Assembly (NCBI RefSeq): GCF_009856605.1
Contig: NZ_CP047242.1
Span: 6,018,501-6,082,500, forward strand
DNA from: Trichormus variabilis 0441
GTDB taxonomy: Bacteria; Cyanobacteriota; Cyanobacteriia; Cyanobacteriales; Nostocaceae
DNA length: 64,000 nucleotides
Reading direction: 5' to 3'
Part shown: piece after piece, positions 59,921-64,000 of the stretch
How the letters are laid out: each line of letters begins with the position of its first letter
Numbering within the stretch: the stretch's first letter is position 1
Translations under genes and position numbers: made by a program
The notes under the pieces: model-generated
The model's input: the letters and a program-made list of their open reading frames with translations, nothing else
Database searches by the model: none
What the model was told of the DNA's origin: nothing

Positions 59921-60829
59921 CTATTCACCTCCACAGCCTCCACCTCCACAGCCTCCGCAACCTCCCCCTCCGCAATCACTGCCGCCATCATTGCCATCAG
60001 ACTCACCAGAACTATGACCACTAGAATCGCCCCATCCCCATCCACTACCCCAACCCCCGCAGCCAGCAGATCCACAACCACTGCCGCCCCAACCTCCTCT
60101 GATACGAGGGGGTGAAGGATTTTTCATCAAATCTACTATCCCTACAAGAAATCGTATAACGCCAAATGCTGCCGTAACACAAATAACGGCGAGTATAGCC
60201 CCTGTAAATGGATCGATATTGTTTTCAAAATTGCCTATATAACAACCGCTTAATATCAAAGTGAAAAGAATAGCGGTACTTGTTGTTGCTGCTTTTTGAA
60301 CTTGCAGCTTTGGCAATACCCAATTTTGTTGAGTGTTGACTCGCACAAAATATAAATCGCGTCCAAAACGATCCTTTGGTGTAGACCAAATCTCTAATGG
60401 AGGTTTTACTTCAAAAAATCGTTCGTAGCTCTCCAAAGTCTTGCTATACCAATCATCAAATTTTTGATTTTCAGCCTCTCCGCCAAGAGTTGGATCATGA
60501 TACAAGGGTGTTTGCAAAACCTGTGAGCAGAACTCTTCCCAATACGATCGCGTATAAGTCAAATGCAGATGCCAAACTTGGTCTACTTGGTCTGAAGGGG
60601 TAACTGGATGCCCTGCTGCTACAGCCAAAAAAGCGAACTTCTTGTACTCCTCAATGGTTTGCCGAGCGTACTGCAATGACCAGCCATTATCTCTTGCCAG
60701 TCGTTTGCTAAATGATAACGGAGCATCTGGTTTGTCTAACGAAAATGCTTGAATTCGCTCATACAACTCTATTTGCTCAGTATTCATTGCTTGAACACCC
60801 GTGCTAGCTAACCCTTCAGAGTTCACCAT
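59921..60829 (-). CDS. Membrane protein with Gly/Cys-rich tail (glycine-rich domain type)
   Basis: The 302-residue protein has an N-terminal domain with DQVWHLHLTYTRSYWEEFCSQVLQTPLYHDP, a motif also seen in glycine-rich domain (GRDP/DUF1399-like) proteins. Two hydrophobic helices follow near 190-240 (ILFTLILSGCYIGNF and AILAVICVTAAFGVIRFLVGIV). The last 60 residues are mostly Gly, Cys, Ser and Trp (GGWGGSGCGSAGCGG and GGGGCGGCGGGGCGGE). The tail could bind metal or form disulfide-rich structure. Starts at ATG 60829 or ATG 60787 (MNTEQIELY) are both possible. Function unknown. Confidence 0.72.
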   Translation of the reverse strand: MVNSEGLASTGVQAMNTEQIELYERIQAFSLDKPDAPLSFSKRLARDNGWSLQYARQTIEEYKKFAFLAVAAGHPVTPSDQVDQVWHLHLTYTRSYWEEFCSQVLQTPLYHDPTLGGEAENQKFDDWYSKTLESYERFFEVKPPLEIWSTPKDRFGRDLYFVRVNTQQNWVLPKLQVQKAATTSTAILFTLILSGCYIGNFENNIDPFTGAILAVICVTAAFGVIRFLVGIVDLMKNPSPPRIRGGWGGSGCGSAGCGGWGSGWGWGDSSGHSSGESDGNDGGSDCGGGGCGGCGGGGCGGE

Positions 60830-60999
60830 CTTTTTTACTGAATTTAGATAAACTTTACTCAGAATTTAACATCGCCTTTAACATTCGTCGAAAGCTGACA
60901 TAGTTCTGAAGTCTAATGAATAGCACTACAACTGTTTCCCCACAGAGGACTCAAGCCGTATAACAGTGAAGTTGTGCGGCGACAGACAAGCTTGAACTC

Positions 61000-61098
61000 T
61001 CACCGACGATTTCTGCTCCGTCCGCACCAACGCAGTGTTAGCTGGCTACTGCGATCGCGGAAGACGCTGATCCATACAGATGTATCAACCAGCAACAT
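61000..61098 (-). pseudogene. Truncated VapC (PIN-domain) toxin gene
   Basis: The ATG at 61098 overlaps the vapB stop codon by 14 bases, the normal toxin-antitoxin arrangement. It reads MLLVDTSVWISVFRDRSSQL, the typical start of a PIN-domain RNase, and then becomes unrelated and stops after 32 residues. A full VapC needs about 130 residues with three more acidic residues. The sequence after the break (TAACACTGCGTTGGTGCGG) looks like dispersed repeat material, so an insertion or deletion removed the rest. Confidence 0.8.
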
Positions 61099-61297
61099 AA
61101 CGAGTTTCACGTAGGGCTTTATAATCAAAATCCGGGGCAAATTGAATCTGTCCTGCAAGGTCGAGAAGGTTTTTCTTACGGCGCGATCTCACGAATTCTT
61201 GTAGAGCAAGATTCATCAATTCTTCTTGGGTGGTGAGGTTAGTCAGTTGAAAAGCTTCGTTGAGAAGCGATTCATCAAGGTTAAGGGTAATTTGCAT
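61085..61297 (-). CDS. vapB: VapB-type antitoxin (DUF2191-like)
   Basis: The 70-residue protein MQITLNLDESLLNEAFQLTN...EELMNLALQEFVRSRRKKNLLDLAGQIQFAPDFDYKALRETRYVAG has the ribbon-helix-helix DNA-binding start and the C-terminal toxin-binding tail of VapB antitoxins. The ATG at 61297 is preferred to an extended frame to 61369. It is followed by an overlapping but truncated vapC, so it is now an orphan antitoxin. It may still repress its own promoter or neutralise VapC toxins made elsewhere. Confidence 0.88.
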   Translation of the reverse strand: MQITLNLDESLLNEAFQLTNLTTQEELMNLALQEFVRSRRKKNLLDLAGQIQFAPDFDYKALRETRYVAG

Positions 61298-61509
61298 AGA
61301 TATGGATATTGGATTGAAGTAGGCATGATTATTCTTTTTGCATTTTAACCAAATAGATGACGAACCCACCTCTGGATTTATCGCCAGTGGGGCTGGAAAT
61401 GAAATTCTGTAACCCTTGGCAACTGTAGTTTTGGGCGGTTTATTTACATCTACGTCGAATTCTATTGCGCCAATGGTAAAATATGGGTAAATTACCAGAA
61501 TTTTGGCTT

Positions 61510-61719
61510 ATGTCTGACTCAATTAACTCCCTACGCACTTTGAGTCAGACAATTTGTCATGATTGTGCTTTTCATACCAAAGTAGAAGGAGCGATCGCCT
61601 GTGTTCACCCGGAAGAATTAGGGGTAAACTTTGCTGTTGTCACTTTCTGCAATTCCTTTCAACCATCCCAAGAAATTGATAGTCCTTGCGTGACTTTCGG
61701 TAGCGATGACGCAGAATAG
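61510..61719 (+). CDS. Small Cys-rich protein (possible zinc or Fe-S binding)
   Basis: The product MSDSINSLRTLSQTICHDCAFHTKVEG... has CHDC, then ACVHPEE, then TFCNSFQ and a last Cys in SPCVTF. CxxC with two later Cys at spacings of about 11 and 15 suggests a metal site of the small rubredoxin/zinc-ribbon sort. An upstream in-frame ATG at 61483 would add nine residues (MGKLPEFWL). I recognise it only as a cyanobacterial hypothetical type. It diverges from vapB. Confidence 0.7.
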   Translation: MSDSINSLRTLSQTICHDCAFHTKVEGAIACVHPEELGVNFAVVTFCNSFQPSQEIDSPCVTFGSDDAE

Positions 61720-61781
61720 CCCGCTTATTAGCGGAGGGTAGGGCGCAGTGAGAGGAATCACTGACAACTAACAACTGACAG

Positions 61782-62696
61782 TTAAATCTTGAACTTACCT
61801 TGAGCAAAATCAAGTTTAAACTGCTCCAAACAGCCTTCTAATCGGGATAACATTTCTTCAATCCGAGCATCGCTGCTCAGGTGAGGTTTGGCTATTTTGA
61901 CTAAACTAGACAGTTCCTTTGCGGTTTTTTGCTGTCGTAGCCAGTCCTGCAACTTTCGAGCTGGAGTTAGGAGATTATCTAACTTATTAGTAGTCTTGTT
62001 CTTAGCCCATCCACCTGTGGAAGAACGGGGTTGATAAAAGTGACTCAGGGAGTAAGACTCATACTCAAGTTTCATCGAAGCACACCAATCTTGCCACTTC
62101 AGGGGCAGAATCGAAGGATGGGTGCTTACCGGAATCCACGGTACTCGTAGGGTATCTGCAACAATCGCTCCGTGCATGGCTTCACAAATCAGAACTTCTG
62201 TTTGACGAATGCGTGTCAAAATATCTTCAATTTCCCAAGCTGGACTGATGTAGCCAAAACCCAATTGATCACAAACTCTCTGCCAACCATCTCCCGCAAA
62301 ATTATAGTGAGGCATATAGGAGAATTTATATTTTTTGGGGATGGAACTGTGATCTATTAATTTACGTAGCAAGAGTGCGCCATCTGTAACCGCTAAATCG
62401 CTACTCAAACCCAGTTTTTCTGCTGAGATTGGCCCCCGTACACAGTAGATATGGTAAGATTCATCAATTACAGGGGTAGCTTTTTCATAACCTGCGCCTG
62501 TGCTAAAAATCACTCGCAATTTGGCCTGAGGGGTACGGCGTGGGAGTGCGTCGTTAATGAGAGTGCCAATTCCCACAAAAGCGCAATTGGGATCATCATC
62601 TAAGATTCCAGGAATTAGCTTCTCCCACAACCAAGGATTCAGCGCATCTCCAAAATTTTGCCTACCTTCTGGATACTTGCAATAGTAAAGTTTCAT
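61782..62696 (-). CDS. Polysaccharide pyruvyl transferase family protein
   Basis: The 304-residue protein has the family blocks YYCKYPEGRQNFGDALNPWLWEKL, FVGIGTLINDALP, VFSTGAGYE, YCVRGPISAEKLGL, AVTDGALLLR and the C-terminal RQTEVLICEAMHGAIVADTLRVPWIPV. Such enzymes move pyruvate as a ketal onto exopolysaccharide or cell-wall sugars; the acceptor is unknown. It may serve the sheath or capsule. It stands alone, with the second copy of a MITE-like repeat upstream. Confidence 0.87.
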   Translation of the reverse strand: MKLYYCKYPEGRQNFGDALNPWLWEKLIPGILDDDPNCAFVGIGTLINDALPRRTPQAKLRVIFSTGAGYEKATPVIDESYHIYCVRGPISAEKLGLSSDLAVTDGALLLRKLIDHSSIPKKYKFSYMPHYNFAGDGWQRVCDQLGFGYISPAWEIEDILTRIRQTEVLICEAMHGAIVADTLRVPWIPVSTHPSILPLKWQDWCASMKLEYESYSLSHFYQPRSSTGGWAKNKTTNKLDNLLTPARKLQDWLRQQKTAKELSSLVKIAKPHLSSDARIEEMLSRLEGCLEQFKLDFAQGKFKI

Positions 62697-62800
62697 AGTT
62701 AACTAAATATAACTTTCATGAGCATAGGGACTAGAAATTATATCGTGTCCGGTTGAACACCTATCATACCCGTGACCTTGGTAATTAGTAACCAGTAATA

Positions 62801-62928
62801 AGCTGTTACGCATTTAAATTGTATATTTCGCACTCAGGTTGTCAAAAGTCTAAAGTCCACAGTCTAAGCTAGCCTTTGACTCTGGACAGCCCTGACGCAA
62901 GAATATTTGATTTAGGTGCGTATCCGCT
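62801..62928. repeat. MITE-like element, copy 2 (uninterrupted)
   Basis: About 128 bp, inverted relative to the copy at 7315-7660. The left end is AGCTGTTACGCATTTAAAT and the right end is TTTAGGTGCGTATCCGCT, with TA at the left border. It lacks the 192-base insertion of copy 1. No ORF; it occupies the pyruvyl transferase - nucleotidyltransferase gap. Confidence 0.75.
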
Positions 62929-63068
62929 AGTTACCCATGACAATTTAAACCAACCATATTGTAAGTAATTAACCGGACTTGAATAGTATTTTTTTCACAG
63001 ATCAGTAAAGATTTATAAACCTGGCAAGATAGCCAAATTTGCGAAATATATCAATGAAAAACCCGTTT

Positions 63069-64000
63069 CTAACCTTTAAGTAGCTGTCTAGCAAAGGCGA
63101 TCGCAGCTTCTGTTGTTGTGACTTTACCTTCAATTCTGGCGATCGCAATCTCTGTTAGGAGTTCTCCCACCAGTGGCGAGGGGGGAATATCGAGTGCTAT
63201 CATTAGATTTTTACCACTTACTAGCTGAGTGGGATGAGCGACCAGATCATCAGGGTTAAGGTAGCGGGTGATCAATGGAGAATAAGCGGATAGCCGATTG
63301 TCGCCAGACATCGCCTCTACCAGAGTATCTTGTACTAAAGCTAAAACAGCGATCGCTGCAAATACCATACCTGCTTCTTGGAACACAAAGTACTGTTCTC
63401 GCTGGGTATTAGCTGTTTTTAGCTGGGGAAATAGTTTCAGAGCCGTAGTGACAGCGCGAATCTCGGCGCGACTGTAGGTGAGTTTTTGCAGCTCGATTTC
63501 GGCAACACGTGGATCTGGGTGGACTAGACAAGCGAGTTTGGCAATACCTAGCCAAGTAGTCTTCACTGTTTCCCGGACGTATCCTTGCAGTTCCGCACCT
63601 AGTTGCGGCCAATGTTTTGTCAGTAAATCAGCGACTTCATCAACTACCGCTAATTTACGAAAGCTTTCAGGTGTGGTATTTGGAAAGAACTGCTTGAGTA
63701 AACCATCATTTTCAGCTATTGCCATCCAAGTATGACCTTGAGGACTAGCAAGTAAATAGCCAATTTCTACTCGCACTCGTTCGGCGGCGACTTGACACAG
63801 TTGTGATGCTAAATCACGAATAGCGGCTTGGGTGGCTGGTTCAATAGTAAAGCCTAGTTGAGCAGCTTGGCGATAAGCTCGTAATAGACGTAAAGGATCA
63901 TCTTTGAGGTTGGCTTTGGCTATCATCCGCAACACACCCGCCTGTAAATCAGCACAGCCGTTGAGGGGGTCGATGATTTCTTGGGTGTGGGGATTGTAGG
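63069..64000 (-). CDS. CCA tRNA nucleotidyltransferase / poly(A) polymerase family, C-terminal part
   Basis: The gene runs off the right edge of the window, so its N-terminal nucleotidyltransferase head is not visible. The visible 310 residues begin with NPHTQEIIDPLNGCADLQAG and contain LKDDPLRLLRAYRQAAQLGF, the RNA-binding motif after the head, then the helical neck and body domains (PESFRKLAVVDEVADLLTKHWPQL, PPSPLVGELLTEIAIARIEGKV). The family adds CCA ends to tRNAs, needed here because neither tRNA gene in the window encodes CCA. CCA- versus A-adding specificity cannot be judged from this part. Confidence 0.92.
   Translation of the reverse strand, partial: YNPHTQEIIDPLNGCADLQAGVLRMIAKANLKDDPLRLLRAYRQAAQLGFTIEPATQAAIRDLASQLCQVAAERVRVEIGYLLASPQGHTWMAIAENDGLLKQFFPNTTPESFRKLAVVDEVADLLTKHWPQLGAELQGYVRETVKTTWLGIAKLACLVHPDPRVAEIELQKLTYSRAEIRAVTTALKLFPQLKTANTQREQYFVFQEAGMVFAAIAVLALVQDTLVEAMSGDNRLSAYSPLITRYLNPDDLVAHPTQLVSGKNLMIALDIPPSPLVGELLTEIAIARIEGKVTTTEAAIAFARQLLKG

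Noticed and set aside
59872..60081. Small Val/Ala/Glu-rich minus frame at the end of the Gly-rich protein
   Set aside because: It is the Gly/Cys-rich coding sequence read in another frame.

Overview
This window looks like chromosome from a filamentous, heterocyst-type cyanobacterium of the Nostoc/Anabaena group. The evidence is the very frequent GCGATCGC (HIP1) sites in genes, abundant period-7 short tandem repeats typical of Nostocales, dispersed palindromic repeats, xisH/xisI, a KatB-type manganese catalase, system II cytochrome c biogenesis genes (CcdA, Ccs1), and several families that I know mainly from cyanobacteria (DUF2301, DUF2555, DUF3727). No species can be fixed from the sequence alone.

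Layout. 0-5 kb: end of a chemoreceptor and a CheA-type hybrid kinase, a taxis or motility pair. 5-10 kb: low-molecular-weight phosphatase, pirin, MsrA and an FdhF/YdeP-like molybdoprotein. 10-15 kb: tRNA-Ala, a type IA topoisomerase behind a strong 10-bp inverted repeat, and a TSUP exporter with a DUF1634 partner. 15-18 kb: a peroxiredoxin-like gene and a complete IS1182-type element sitting in the loop of a dispersed hairpin repeat. 18-25 kb: dnaG, an amidase/glucosaminidase fusion, dprA, DUF2301 and a SAM hydrolase. 26-29 kb: an arsenosugar cluster (arsM, PiT transporter, arsS) followed by a complete IS5-type element with a programmed frameshift. 30-31 kb: two Yfr1-like small RNA genes among repeats. 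31-37 kb: GNAT, ruvX, DUF3727, yqeG, proB, tRNA-Ser. 37-44 kb: coaBC and an esterase mixed with accessory genes: two Rpn/DUF4351 nuclease-like paralogues, a membrane TIR protein, and a second TIR gene cut by one in-frame stop. 44-51 kb: purH, a six-PAS hybrid kinase and four Yfr2-like small RNA genes. 51-64 kb: DUF3891, Mn catalase, a stress membrane protein, ccdA-ccs1, xisH-xisI, heme oxygenase-hemN, a Gly/Cys-rich membrane protein, a VapB antitoxin with a truncated VapC, a polysaccharide pyruvyl transferase and a tRNA nucleotidyltransferase running off the end.

The most interesting signal is an RNA pair. Four hairpin-terminated units on the + strand carry GTGTGAGGAG at their predicted 5' end and GGAAACA in the hairpin. 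GTGTGAGGAG is the exact complement of CTCCTCACAC, the hallmark unpaired motif of Yfr1, and two Yfr1-like genes lie 16-20 kb away in the same window. Compensatory changes in the hairpins support real RNAs. The second theme is repeats acting on genes: a 103-bp dispersed element supplies the last residues and stop codon of the hybrid kinase, period-7 repeats sit inside dnaG and at the starts of ruvX and proB, and several occupied and empty sites show elements nested in elements. The third is an eroding conflict-type gene set (TIR, Rpn, VapBC) with catalytic-residue losses and nonsense changes.
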